A stretch of 64,000 nucleotides of DNA from Caproicibacter fermentans. GTDB lineage: Bacteria > Bacillota > Clostridia > Oscillospirales > Acutalibacteraceae. This document shows positions 33,491 through 42,781 of the stretch, piece after piece. Numbering within the stretch: the first letter of the stretch is position 1; the number at the start of each line of letters is the position of its first letter. The position numbers and the translations under genes were made by a program. A model generated the notes under the pieces. It searched no databases, was not told where the DNA came from, and saw only the letters and a list, made by a program, of their open reading frames with translations. Where the stretch lies: contig NZ_VWXL01000047.1 in assembly GCF_009746625.1 (NCBI RefSeq), positions 62,001-126,000 of the forward strand. The letters run 5' to 3'.

Positions 33491-35749
33491 ATGATACAAA
33501 TATCAGAAGAATTCCAACAAGGTCTCGTCAGCGTATGCGTTCCTGTTTATAACGCGGAAAAAACACTGCAAGAATGCCTGGAATCCCTGATCGGTCAAAC
33601 CTATCATCAAATGGAGATTATTCTGATCGACGACGGTTCCACTGACGGCAGTCCGGAAATCTGCCGCCGATATGCGAAAAGGGACCGGAGAATCCGTTTC
33701 ATCCGGCAGAAAAACGCGGGAGTCGGCGCCGCAAGAAACGCGGGCATAAAAGCGTCGCGGGGAGAATTCATCGCGTTTGCGGACGCGGACGACTGGGTCT
33801 CTAAAGATATATTCCGCAGATTAACTCAGGACGCCGTTTCCAGCCGGTCGCAGCTTGTTTTCTGTAATTTTGCAATGGTGAAAGAGAACCGCCAAACCCG
33901 CCGCGACCAGTTCCGCGGCATGAAAGAGCAGGACCCTCAAATCAAGATGAAGCTTCTGTCCGGAATTCTGTCTCCCTCCGAGCGCAACATCATGGGAAGC
34001 AGCTGCACGGTTCTGATTTCAAGGGAGCTTTTCATAAAACACGGGATTCAGTTCAGCGAAACCATCAAAATGTCGGAAGATATGCTCTTTGTCCTTCAGT
34101 GTGTGGACGCGGCGGAGCGAATCAGTGTTAACCGTGAATTCCTCTATTTCTACCGGGATAACCCCGGCTCCGTTACCCGCAATTACATACAAAACATGTG
34201 GCCGGACATGATGGCCGTTTTAGAGTGGTCACGAAAAAACCTTTCCGCAAAATACGGCCGGGCCTGTGTGGACGAGGGAATCAGAGCCAGCACCGCGAAC
34301 GCGCTGATTCTTGCGGCCACGAATACGTGCAAAAAGGGAACTCCCCTGGGGCTGTTCCGGCGCATCCGGTACTGCAGGGAGCTAAAGCAACTGCCCATTG
34401 TTCGGGAAGCGCTTCACAGCGCCTGGAAAAAACGAAGCAGTTTTCGAAGAAATGTCCGGCCGCAGATTTTATGCGTCAAGCTAAACGCTGACTGGCTCCT
34501 GATTCTGTACCATTCCATCAAGCACCGCACGCTTTTAAACAGGTCTGCCAAAAAGGAATCGGTCGATAACTTTGGAAAAACGGCAGCTCTTTATTTTCAC
34601 GCAAGCAGCAAAAATCACGGCTGCGAGGCAATCATCCGCTCAACCGCACAAATGCTGACCGATTTCAGTTTCATTCTTTTCTCCGATCATCCGGAGGACG
34701 ACCGGTCTTACGGAATCGACCGCATCCTGCGTGTCCGCGCCGCAGGAAAACCGTTTTGTCAATACGATCCCGCTCGGCTGCCTGCCGGGATTCTGATGAA
34801 AGTCCTAGGAAATGCGGGGATGAAATGCGCCAAAGTATACGGAAACCTGCTTCGAAAACCGGATTTTAAAATTGCAATCTCCGTTGGCGGAGATAATTAC
34901 TGTTATCCCCGCTACCGGTACCCATTGATTCTGAGGACCCTGAACCGCAGGCTGAATCAGAAGGGCGTTCAAACCGTCCTGTGGGGTTGTTCCATTGAAC
35001 CAAAGCTGCTGGAGGACCCTGACATTCTCAGGGACCTGAACCGGTATTCATTGATTACGGCGCGTGAATCCATCACGTACCGCGCGCTGCTGAACGCAAA
35101 GATCTGCAAAAACACAAAGCTCTGCCCGGACCCGGCGTTTCTTCTGCAAGCGCGAAAGCATCCCCTTCCCCCCGGATTTGATGAAACACATATGATTGGG
35201 ATTAACGTTAGTCCTCTGATTCTGGAATATGAAAGCAGCAAAGGAATCACGCTTCGGAATTACCTTTCGCTGATTCGTTTCATTCTTACTTCAACCGATT
35301 TTCAGATTGCCCTTATCCCTCATGTAGTGGAGGCTGACCTTAAGGTCATGGGAAATCTGTACGAGCCCTTTCGGGACACCGGCCGTGTGGCTCTGGTTCA
35401 GGACCATAACTGTATGGAACTGAAAAGCTGCATCGCCCGCAGCCGCATGATGCTGTGTGCCCGAACCCATGCGTCCATCGCGGCATATTCTTCCTGCGTG
35501 CCGACCCTCGTCGTCGGATATTCCGTCAAATCTTCGGGAATCGCGAAAGATATTTTTGGGACCGACGAGCATTACGTCGTACCGGTACAGTCGCTGCGCA
35601 AAAGCAACGACCTTGTGCATGCCTTCAAATGGCTGATGAGCAAAGAAAACTCCATTCGCGCCCGCCTTCAAAATGTCATGCCGGACTATTGCGCCAGGGC
35701 TCTGGACGCGGCAAAAGAAATTGAAAAGCTGGCGGGTGAACGGAATTGA
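33491..35749 (+). CDS. Fused GT2 glycosyltransferase and polysaccharide pyruvyl transferase
   Basis: Two-domain protein of 752 residues. Residues 8-330 are a GT-A family 2 glycosyltransferase with VSVCVPVYNAEKTLQECLESL and the metal motif in FADADDW. Residues from about 362 form a polysaccharide pyruvyl transferase domain: HASSKNHGCEAI, SVGGDNYCY, TARESITYRAL, GINVSPLI, LIPHV and CARTHASIAAYSS. One enzyme may add a sugar and then a pyruvate ketal from phosphoenolpyruvate. These are usually separate genes, so the fusion is informative. No frame break is seen at the junction. Confidence 0.88.
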   Translation: MIQISEEFQQGLVSVCVPVYNAEKTLQECLESLIGQTYHQMEIILIDDGSTDGSPEICRRYAKRDRRIRFIRQKNAGVGAARNAGIKASRGEFIAFADADDWVSKDIFRRLTQDAVSSRSQLVFCNFAMVKENRQTRRDQFRGMKEQDPQIKMKLLSGILSPSERNIMGSSCTVLISRELFIKHGIQFSETIKMSEDMLFVLQCVDAAERISVNREFLYFYRDNPGSVTRNYIQNMWPDMMAVLEWSRKNLSAKYGRACVDEGIRASTANALILAATNTCKKGTPLGLFRRIRYCRELKQLPIVREALHSAWKKRSSFRRNVRPQILCVKLNADWLLILYHSIKHRTLLNRSAKKESVDNFGKTAALYFHASSKNHGCEAIIRSTAQMLTDFSFILFSDHPEDDRSYGIDRILRVRAAGKPFCQYDPARLPAGILMKVLGNAGMKCAKVYGNLLRKPDFKIAISVGGDNYCYPRYRYPLILRTLNRRLNQKGVQTVLWGCSIEPKLLEDPDILRDLNRYSLITARESITYRALLNAKICKNTKLCPDPAFLLQARKHPLPPGFDETHMIGINVSPLILEYESSKGITLRNYLSLIRFILTSTDFQIALIPHVVEADLKVMGNLYEPFRDTGRVALVQDHNCMELKSCIARSRMMLCARTHASIAAYSSCVPTLVVGYSVKSSGIAKDIFGTDEHYVVPVQSLRKSNDLVHAFKWLMSKENSIRARLQNVMPDYCARALDAAKEIEKLAGERN

Positions 35750-37323
35750 ACGCGAGGGTCAGCCAGAGAAAAGCGGGAGTCATTCTTTCCTACGCGACGA
35801 TGGCGGCGCAGAGCGTCATCGCCATCGCGTATACGCCCGTGATGCTGCGCCTTCTGGGAAAAAGCGAATACGGAGTTTATAATCTGGTCTACTCCATGGT
35901 CAGCTATCTCGGGGTATTGAGCTTCGGGTTCGACAGTGCCTATATCCGATTCTATTCCCGCCTTCAGGCGAAAAAGGACGTTACGGGAATGGCTCGCCTG
36001 AACGGGATGTTTCTGACCCTGTTCACCCTGATCTCAATTCTTGCGCTGTCGGCCGGTTCCGTCCTGGTTAAAAACGCGGGCTCTCTTCTTTCCGGCGGGC
36101 TGACGGACAGAGAGATTAAAATCGCCGCGGTTTTGATGAAGCTAATGGTTTTTAATATTGCCATTACATTTCCGACCAGCGTTTTCGATTCCATCGTGAT
36201 GATTCACGAGCAGTATATTTTTCAAAAAACGGTAAATTTGCTGCGAACTGTTTTAAACCCGTTTCTGGCGCTGCCGCTTCTTCTGATGGGGTACCGGTCC
36301 ATCAGTCTGGTTGTCGTCACGACCGCTTTGAATGTGGCGGGTCTGCTGATTAACATCTGGTTTTGTCTGAGCAAGCTGAAAACTCAGTTTATTTTCAGCC
36401 GGTTTCATCTTGCGCTGCTTCGGGAAATCTGGATTTTTTCCGCTTATATCTTTTTGAACATGGTAACGGAGCAGGCAAACTGGAGCGTCGATAAAATCAT
36501 ACTTGGGAAAATGAAGGGCAGCTCCGAGGTGGCAGTTTACTCCATCGGCTCCCAGTTCAACACCATATACCTTTCTTTTTCGACCGCGATTTCGTCCGTG
36601 TTTGTTCCAAAGGTAAACCGGATGGTTGCGGAACACGGCGACATCAAATCTTTAACAAATCTGTTTACCAAAGTCGGAAGATTCCAGTTTTTTGTTTTAT
36701 CTTTCATTTTAACAGGGTTTGCTTTTTTCGGCGGCTATTTTATCAAAGTATGGGCGGGCCGGGAATACGCGGGGACGTACCTGACGGCTTATCACATTGC
36801 CCTGCTGCTGATGGTTCCGGTTACAATTCCTTTAATTCAAAATCTTGGAATTGAAATACAGATCGCCAAAAACATGCACAAATTCCGCTCGGTCGTTTAC
36901 GCGCTCATCGCCGCCGTCAATCTCACCGCCAGCATTCTTCTATGCCCGTCCCTCGGCGGCGTCGGCTGTGCCGCAGCCACCGCGGCCTCTATCACGTTGG
37001 GTTCCGGCTTCATGATGAACTGGTATTATCAGTCAAGAGTCGGACTGGACATTCTTTTTTTCTGGAAACAGATTCTGAAAACTTTCCCCGCGCTGATTTT
37101 ACCGGCAGCTTTTGGATTCTGCGTTACACGCTTTTTCCCGGTTGACAGCGCTGCTCGGTTTTCGGGGGTTGGGCTGCTCTACTCCGTGCTGTTCTTTTTT
37201 TCTGTTTGGGAATTCGGCCTGAACGCCTATGAAAAGGGACTTATTTTACAGCCGTTTCAAAAATTCGTAAAAAATCCTGCGCGACCGCAAAAAACTCCCC
37301 TGCCGGGAAAGGACAAATCATAA
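35746..37323 (+). CDS. Polysaccharide flippase (Wzx/MurJ-like, MOP superfamily)
   Basis: Membrane protein of 525 residues with about 14 helices. The N-terminal QRKAGVILSYATMAAQSVIAIAYTPVMLRLLG is typical of oligosaccharide flippases. It moves the lipid-linked repeat unit across the membrane for the EpsG-like polymerase. The start is TTG at 35746 overlapping the TGA of the previous gene (TTGA), implying coupled translation. A basic C-terminal tail follows the last helix. Confidence 0.9.
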   Translation: MNARVSQRKAGVILSYATMAAQSVIAIAYTPVMLRLLGKSEYGVYNLVYSMVSYLGVLSFGFDSAYIRFYSRLQAKKDVTGMARLNGMFLTLFTLISILALSAGSVLVKNAGSLLSGGLTDREIKIAAVLMKLMVFNIAITFPTSVFDSIVMIHEQYIFQKTVNLLRTVLNPFLALPLLLMGYRSISLVVVTTALNVAGLLINIWFCLSKLKTQFIFSRFHLALLREIWIFSAYIFLNMVTEQANWSVDKIILGKMKGSSEVAVYSIGSQFNTIYLSFSTAISSVFVPKVNRMVAEHGDIKSLTNLFTKVGRFQFFVLSFILTGFAFFGGYFIKVWAGREYAGTYLTAYHIALLLMVPVTIPLIQNLGIEIQIAKNMHKFRSVVYALIAAVNLTASILLCPSLGGVGCAAATAASITLGSGFMMNWYYQSRVGLDILFFWKQILKTFPALILPAAFGFCVTRFFPVDSAARFSGVGLLYSVLFFFSVWEFGLNAYEKGLILQPFQKFVKNPARPQKTPLPGKDKS

Positions 37324-37337
37324 AAGGAGGATGCCGT

Positions 37338-37961
37338 ATGCGCCTGGCTCACGAACTGTCGCTTTCTTCCGCGATCCGCTACAATTTTTTCTGCGGACAC
37401 GTTCAGAAAAGCGGAGGAAAAATCATTCCCTACTCCCGTTCCGTCTTTATCTTCGGGCCAAACGGAAGGCTGATCATTCGGGGGAATTTTAGAACCAACG
37501 TCAACTGCATCAAGAGGAACGGACGCTCAACCATCGTTCGCGTGGACCGGGACGCCGTACTGGAAACCGGCGGTGAGTTTACGCTGTATTACGGCGGAGA
37601 CATCATTGTATTTGAAAATGCAAAACTGTTTTTCGGAAAAGACTGCGGATGCAATTCGGATGTAAAAATCAGATGTACCCGCCTGATTGAAATCGGAGAC
37701 CGCACTTTTATTTCCCACAACGTCACCATTCTGGACTCCGATTCGCATGAGCTTTGCGGAATCGGGAGTGATATGACAAAACCCATTAGGATCGGAAGCC
37801 ATGTCCTCATCGGCACTCATGCCACCATTCTGAAGGGAGCGGTGATCGGCGACCACTCCGTCATCGCCGCAAACGCCGTGGTAACCGGAGAGATTCCGGC
37901 GCACTGCCTCGCCGCGGGCATTCCTGCCCGTGTGATTCGGGAAAATATTAACTGGAAGTAG
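37338..37961 (+). CDS. Acyltransferase, LbH (WbbJ-like)
   Basis: Left-handed beta-helix acetyltransferase of 207 residues. Residues 110-200 hold the hexads (IGDRTFISHNVTILDSDSH, IGSHVLIGTHATILKG) with the likely catalytic His in DSDSHEL. The sequence ends with AGIPARVI. AAAGGAGG precedes the ATG. It is a second candidate for polymer O-acetylation, distinct from the gene at 28.2 kb. Confidence 0.86.
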   Translation: MRLAHELSLSSAIRYNFFCGHVQKSGGKIIPYSRSVFIFGPNGRLIIRGNFRTNVNCIKRNGRSTIVRVDRDAVLETGGEFTLYYGGDIIVFENAKLFFGKDCGCNSDVKIRCTRLIEIGDRTFISHNVTILDSDSHELCGIGSDMTKPIRIGSHVLIGTHATILKGAVIGDHSVIAANAVVTGEIPAHCLAAGIPARVIRENINWK

Positions 37962-37969
37962 GTTTCATA

Positions 37970-39139
37970 ATGACGGTAAATGCGATTCAAAAGGAAAAGT
38001 GCACCGGCTGCGGCGCGTGCGTTTGCGTCTGCGTCCACCGGGCGATTTCTATGGAACCGGATCAAGAAGGATTTTTGTACCCTGTCATTGACCGGGAAAA
38101 ATGCACCGACTGCGGCCTTTGCCTGTTAAAATGCCCGCTTTCTAAGGCGAAGCCGGAAAACCGAACCGAGCCGGAAGCCTTCGCCTGCTACAGCAGAGAC
38201 CGGGAAACGCAGCTCAACAGCACATCCGGCGGAGTGTTTACCGAACTAGCCATAGCGGTTCTGTCGGACGGCGGAGCGGCGGTCGGCGCCCGGTACACGG
38301 AAAACTTCGCGGTGGAGCACGCAGCCATATTTTCGGAGGAGGACATTCCCCTGCTCCGGCAGTCCAAGTACTTGCAGAGCGATACGCAACGTATTTACGC
38401 TCAAGTACAGGAATGGCTGAAGAAAGGGCTTCCGGTCCTTTTCTGTGGCACACCCTGCCAAAACGCCGCGCTGCGCTGTTTCCTAAGAAAAGAATATGAC
38501 AACCTGATTCGCTGTGATTTCATCTGCCGCGGAGTCGCTTCCCCCAAAGTTTTCAGAAAATATCTGGATATGCTCGAATCCGATTACCGCGCGCCCGTCC
38601 AATCCGTTCAGTTTAAAAACAAGGACGCGGGCTGGCACCGCTTCGGTACCCGGATCACCTTTCAAAACGGCGGGGTTTATTACGGCGGCCGTTTTCAGGA
38701 CCCCTTCATGACCGGGTACCTGGAGCGCAACCTTTTCCTTCGTCCCTCTTGCCATCAATGCCCTTTTCACTGTCTTCAGGAAGGAGACATTACTCTGGGG
38801 GATTTCTGGGGAATTGAAAAAATCCATCCGGAGCTGGACACCGACAAAGGCACCTCGGCGGTAATTCTCAACACTTCAAAGGGCCGGGCGGCCTTTGAAC
38901 GAATCAAGCCGCGCCTGGTCTGGGCAAATTGCGGGACGGATGAAATCCGGACCGAAAATTTGTGTATGGAACGCGCTGCGAAGGCCGGACGAAACCGCCG
39001 TAAGTTTTTTGAGGAAATCGACCGGCGCCCGTTTTACGAGCTTGCGGAACAATACGCCTCTCCCTCAAAATTTCACGGCTTTCATCCGCGAACCTTTTTA
39101 TCCGGAATCAAAAAAATCCTGCGCGGGGCGCAGGAGTAA
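37970..39139 (+). CDS. FrhB/FdhB-family iron-sulfur protein
   Basis: Protein of 389 residues. Two N-terminal 4Fe-4S motifs (CTGCGACVCVCVHRAI and CTDCGLCLLKCP) precede an FrhB/FdhB N- and C-terminal domain pair with GTPCQNAALRCFL and LRPSCHQCPFHC. Homologues within hydrogenases handle F420, but the same family is often found beside pyruvyl transferases in polysaccharide clusters, as here. A redox modification of a sugar is plausible; the reaction is not established. Eight bases after the acyltransferase. Confidence 0.85.
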   Translation: MTVNAIQKEKCTGCGACVCVCVHRAISMEPDQEGFLYPVIDREKCTDCGLCLLKCPLSKAKPENRTEPEAFACYSRDRETQLNSTSGGVFTELAIAVLSDGGAAVGARYTENFAVEHAAIFSEEDIPLLRQSKYLQSDTQRIYAQVQEWLKKGLPVLFCGTPCQNAALRCFLRKEYDNLIRCDFICRGVASPKVFRKYLDMLESDYRAPVQSVQFKNKDAGWHRFGTRITFQNGGVYYGGRFQDPFMTGYLERNLFLRPSCHQCPFHCLQEGDITLGDFWGIEKIHPELDTDKGTSAVILNTSKGRAAFERIKPRLVWANCGTDEIRTENLCMERAAKAGRNRRKFFEEIDRRPFYELAEQYASPSKFHGFHPRTFLSGIKKILRGAQE

Positions 39140-39173
39140 TCAAAAGCCGATCCGGAGTGAAAAGAGAGGAATT

Positions 39174-40622
39174 ATGCAGACGGAATACAGAAAATATTTG
39201 GTCATCGTTCCGCATCCGGACGACGAAATCAATGTGGCAGGACAGCTGATTTACCGCCTGACGCACGATGGAAGCAGCGTTACCGTCCTGTACACCACAA
39301 ACGGCGATTATCTTCCCGGTCAGGGCCCGGAAAGATTAAAAGAAGCAATCCGTGCTTTGAAAATTCTGGGCGTTGACGAGAAGGACATCCTGTTTATGGG
39401 GTACGGGGACGACTGGAAAGGGAGCAGGCATCTCTATAACGCGGACGGGGGCGTGCCGCTGGAATCAGCCGGCGGGCACCTGAAAACCTACGGATTAGAA
39501 AACCACCCTGATTACCGGTTTCAGAAATCCGGATTTCACCATACCTACACACGTGACCACTACAAAAAGGACCTGCGCGATATTCTGCTGGACCTGCGCG
39601 CACAGGTCCTGATCGCGGTCGATTTCGACTGGCACCCGGACCACCGCTGTACCTCCCTGATGCTTGAAGAGGTATTGGGTGAAATTTTAAAATCCGGGAA
39701 CAGCTATCATCCCCTCGTCCTGAAAAAGTTTGCCTATGCCGGGGTGTGGAACGGACCAAAAGACTATTTTCATTTGCCGGAGCAGCCGACCCTGCCCCCG
39801 CGCAGAGCGCTTTTGAACGACAGCCGTTTTGAACTGGACGTCCCTGCCTACTCGTGGAACGAAAGAATCCGGCTTTCCGTCCCTTCGAAAACGCGAACGC
39901 TGATTCCGTGGCAAAATGTGATTTACCAGGCCTTGCGGGAACACCGTTCGCAGGCGGCAAAATGGAGGTTCGACCGAATCTGCAGCGCCGACCTCGTCTA
40001 TTGGTTCCGCAGTACGAAGAGTCTGTCCTATCGGGCGAAAATCAAAGCGTCTTCCGGAAACCCGGAATATCTAAACGATTTTAAACTGATTGACTGCCCG
40101 GATCTTGCTGGAGGACGAGACGGGATCGGGATATTCGGGAACTGCGTCTGGTCGCCTGGCCGGAATGACCCCGTAAAATCAGTTGAATTTACCTTTCCTG
40201 AGCCGGTAAACATTTCCTGCTTTTGCCTCTATGAAAATTTCGCCCCGGATGACCATGTCAAAAACGGAATCATCCGATTCGACAACGGTTTCTGCCTGGA
40301 AACCGGCCCTTTGGACAATTCCGGGAAAAGAACAATCGTGGAATTTGAAACTCAAACCGGAATCCGAGCCTTTTCGTTTCAGATCACGGATTTTTCGGGA
40401 GACAATCCCGGATTAACCGAATTTGAGGTATATGAAAAGCGGGAAGATAAAGAGTTTCCGAATTCCATTTTTGAGCGGTATTCCACTGAAAAAGAATCCG
40501 GAAACTTCATTCGGGCATGTTTCGCAGGGCTTTTCCGCAGCCTTTTTGAATCAGGACGCTTCGTTCACCGGGCAAAAGAGCGGCTGAGAAGAAATTTTGC
40601 ACGATTCACTCGATCTGTCTGA
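39174..40622 (+). CDS. PIG-L deacetylase with C-terminal beta-sandwich domain
   Basis: Protein of 482 residues. Residues 5-230 are a PIG-L/LmbE-type zinc N-deacetylase with VPHPDDE and the DWHPDHR motif. Residues from about 300 have alternating hydrophobic strands (SVEFTFPEPVNISCFCLYE... FSFQITDF) resembling a discoidin/galactose-binding-like module. The start is ATG 39174 after AGAGAGG; the frame is open upstream but overlaps the previous gene. It may de-N-acetylate an amino sugar of the polymer. Its 3' end overlaps the convergent transglutaminase gene by 17 bases. Confidence 0.85.
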   Translation: MQTEYRKYLVIVPHPDDEINVAGQLIYRLTHDGSSVTVLYTTNGDYLPGQGPERLKEAIRALKILGVDEKDILFMGYGDDWKGSRHLYNADGGVPLESAGGHLKTYGLENHPDYRFQKSGFHHTYTRDHYKKDLRDILLDLRAQVLIAVDFDWHPDHRCTSLMLEEVLGEILKSGNSYHPLVLKKFAYAGVWNGPKDYFHLPEQPTLPPRRALLNDSRFELDVPAYSWNERIRLSVPSKTRTLIPWQNVIYQALREHRSQAAKWRFDRICSADLVYWFRSTKSLSYRAKIKASSGNPEYLNDFKLIDCPDLAGGRDGIGIFGNCVWSPGRNDPVKSVEFTFPEPVNISCFCLYENFAPDDHVKNGIIRFDNGFCLETGPLDNSGKRTIVEFETQTGIRAFSFQITDFSGDNPGLTEFEVYEKREDKEFPNSIFERYSTEKESGNFIRACFAGLFRSLFESGRFVHRAKERLRRNFARFTRSV

Positions 40623-42033
40623 GCTCCAGCGCTTCATGCACTGTCTTAAACTCCGCCGACGTGAGGTTTCTGTCCGCATAGGCTGCTTCGCCGTCCTGGT
40701 TATCATAGGGGTCGTTCCGGAAATGCCCGGTCGGGACGGCAAACTCGTGCTGAAACTCGGAACTCAGGGGAATCCGGAACGGGTCGAGATGGCCGAAATA
40801 GTATTCCCACCGTTCCGCCGCACCGTTGCGTTTGGCCGTGCCGCCGAAAGAACAGTCGGCAAAAAGCCATCCATACGGGGCGATATAAAACTGCGCCCAG
40901 TCATGCTCGCCGACTTCATACGGCGTCGCATAGAGTCCCGCCTGCCATCTTGCCGGAATGCCTGCGATCCGGCAAAGCGTGATGAAGAAAAGCGCCTGAA
41001 TTCCGCAGTCGCCTTTCCACCCGCAAGCAACATAAGAGGTAAGGTCTGTAATGGTGCTGTAACTCCTGACGAAAGAATACATAACGTGCGTCGTAATATA
41101 CTCGTAAATTTTCTCTGCTTTCAGCAGAGGATTTTTTTCATCGCCGATTATTTCAGCAGCCAGCATACGAAGATATGGCGTGAAATGAATCTGCGGAGGA
41201 AGCTCTTCCGTGTAAAAAGCAGGCTGCGCGTCCAGAACCCGCGACGGCTCCATGTTCTGATATTCCAGATGGTTTTCAAACTCATATTCGACCGCAAACT
41301 TCTGGTTTTCCTCTAACGTGGTTTCAAAACAGACGGTCCGCTGGGGATAGTCGGGCGGCGCAACGCGAATCGGTTCCATGGAAACGGACAGCAGTTTAAA
41401 ATTGCGGACCTGCGCGTACTCAAGCGGAATCGGCAGATGCACCTGAATGGTCTCGCCGATTCTTCGGGCACTTTTCTGAATTTGCATCGTGCTGCGGATG
41501 TGAAAGTAGTAGTTCAGTTCTCCCTTTTGTTTCATCTCCGCAATGGATGCATCTAAAAGCTCGTAATTTGCGTTTCGTTCCTTCTGATTTTCCGGGTGCA
41601 GGTTCCGCGCCGCAAGCTGCGGCCTTGTCTTCATCAGATTATCCAGAAACTTTCGGTGAAAACGGACTTTCCCCTCGACGTAAACCCACTCGACCATATT
41701 GTCTTCCCAGAAAGCGGTCAGCTCCTCATCCCTGAAATCGGCAATATTTTCTTTCAGGATTGCGCAGGCCTGCTCCCAGGAATAAGGATACTGCTCGGGA
41801 ATCCTCAAAAGGACTTCCTGTTCCAGTTCCAGACGTTTCCGCAAGGCAGAGGGAAGCTCCGAGCGAAGCCTGCGGCCGATGACTCTCCGCACGGTCTCAA
41901 AGTCCCCGTGACATTTCATCTTTTGAATATCTTCCGGAAGCGGTACCTCCAAATATTCCAAATCCGAGTACATACAAAATTCCATCCTCTCACTCAAAGG
42001 CCTTTCCCAAATCATTTCCGCCGAAAAGCACAT
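40606..42033 (-). CDS. Transglutaminase-like cysteine protease family protein
   Basis: Soluble protein of up to 475 residues with a transglutaminase-like fold in the C-terminal third. Catalytic Cys is in WKGDCGIQALF, His in VGEHDWAQFY and Asp in LFADCSFGG. The N-terminal half is a helical then beta-rich region with no recognised domain. No signal peptide. The start is uncertain: ATG 42033 has GGAG 4 bases upstream, while ATG 41985 and 41973 follow a GAGAGG. It lies in the opp operon, so cleavage of imported peptides is possible. Confidence 0.8.
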   Translation of the reverse strand: MCFSAEMIWERPLSERMEFCMYSDLEYLEVPLPEDIQKMKCHGDFETVRRVIGRRLRSELPSALRKRLELEQEVLLRIPEQYPYSWEQACAILKENIADFRDEELTAFWEDNMVEWVYVEGKVRFHRKFLDNLMKTRPQLAARNLHPENQKERNANYELLDASIAEMKQKGELNYYFHIRSTMQIQKSARRIGETIQVHLPIPLEYAQVRNFKLLSVSMEPIRVAPPDYPQRTVCFETTLEENQKFAVEYEFENHLEYQNMEPSRVLDAQPAFYTEELPPQIHFTPYLRMLAAEIIGDEKNPLLKAEKIYEYITTHVMYSFVRSYSTITDLTSYVACGWKGDCGIQALFFITLCRIAGIPARWQAGLYATPYEVGEHDWAQFYIAPYGWLFADCSFGGTAKRNGAAERWEYYFGHLDPFRIPLSSEFQHEFAVPTGHFRNDPYDNQDGEAAYADRNLTSAEFKTVHEALELRQIE

Positions 42034-42058
42034 TCCGCTCCGTCAGCCCGCCGGCACC

Positions 42059-42766
42059 CTACTCCTGCGGCAAGCTGCTTTCATCCAGCAGTCTGGATTT
42101 CAGCCGATGAAGAATCGTCCGATCCAATCCGATGCTCATGAGGTAGTCCTCGGTACAGCCATATTCGGCTCGAAACAGTTTCAGGAAATCCTCCAGATAC
42201 TCTGTTTTGGATCTGCCGGCAAAAGCCGGAAGGCTGGGGTCGTTTTCCCTCAGTTTCCGCAGAATCGGCCGGATATAAGGATAGGACACCTCGTAATCCG
42301 CCAGAATATCGCAGTCTTCCACGCCAGCAAGAGAAAGCAGCAGGGCGGACACAACGCCGGTGCGGTCTTTCCCCGCGGAACAGTGGAAGAGGACGCCGTT
42401 GTCTGCTTTGGCCATGGTTTGAAAAACCTGTTTCATCGCGGATTGATGATGTACAAAAGTCATATAAGAATGTTTGATTTCTTCTTCTTCGGCGGGGACG
42501 AACCCAGAACCGATGCTGAAATTGTAATAGGAAAAGTCCTTTTCCCCGGCAAGGAAACAGGGCTTTCTTTCGGCTTCATCTGGATATCTCAGGTCAATTA
42601 CGGTCATGATATTCCGCTCTCGCAGCATGGCTGTTTCGTTCTGCGTCAGCAGAACCGGAGCATCACTCCTGATAAACCGTCGCCACGCCGTGATGCCGCC
42701 CCTAGCAGAGGGGTAACCGCCAAGGTCCCTCATATTTCTGCAATGCTCGCAACGATATCTTCTCAT
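42059..42766 (-). CDS. Tyrosine/dual-specificity-type protein phosphatase
   Basis: Phosphatase of 235 residues (Y_phosphatase3 family) with the P-loop HCSAGKDRTG, where Cys is the nucleophile. The N-terminal NMRDLGGYPS and IRSDAPV elements are characteristic of the family; the general acid region is TFVHHQS. Members hydrolyse phosphotyrosine, phosphoinositides or small phosphates. Co-transcription with the opp genes and the transglutaminase-like gene suggests a role in the recycling locus. The start at 42766 has AAAGGA upstream with long spacing. Confidence 0.85.
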   Translation of the reverse strand: MRRYRCEHCRNMRDLGGYPSARGGITAWRRFIRSDAPVLLTQNETAMLRERNIMTVIDLRYPDEAERKPCFLAGEKDFSYYNFSIGSGFVPAEEEEIKHSYMTFVHHQSAMKQVFQTMAKADNGVLFHCSAGKDRTGVVSALLLSLAGVEDCDILADYEVSYPYIRPILRKLRENDPSLPAFAGRSKTEYLEDFLKLFRAEYGCTEDYLMSIGLDRTILHRLKSRLLDESSLPQE

Positions 42767-42781
42767 GCTTTCATTTTCCTT

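Noticed and set aside
37970-39139. Interpretation as an F420-dependent hydrogenase subunit
   Set aside because: No hydrogenase genes are nearby; the family is known in polysaccharide clusters next to pyruvyl transferases, which fits here.
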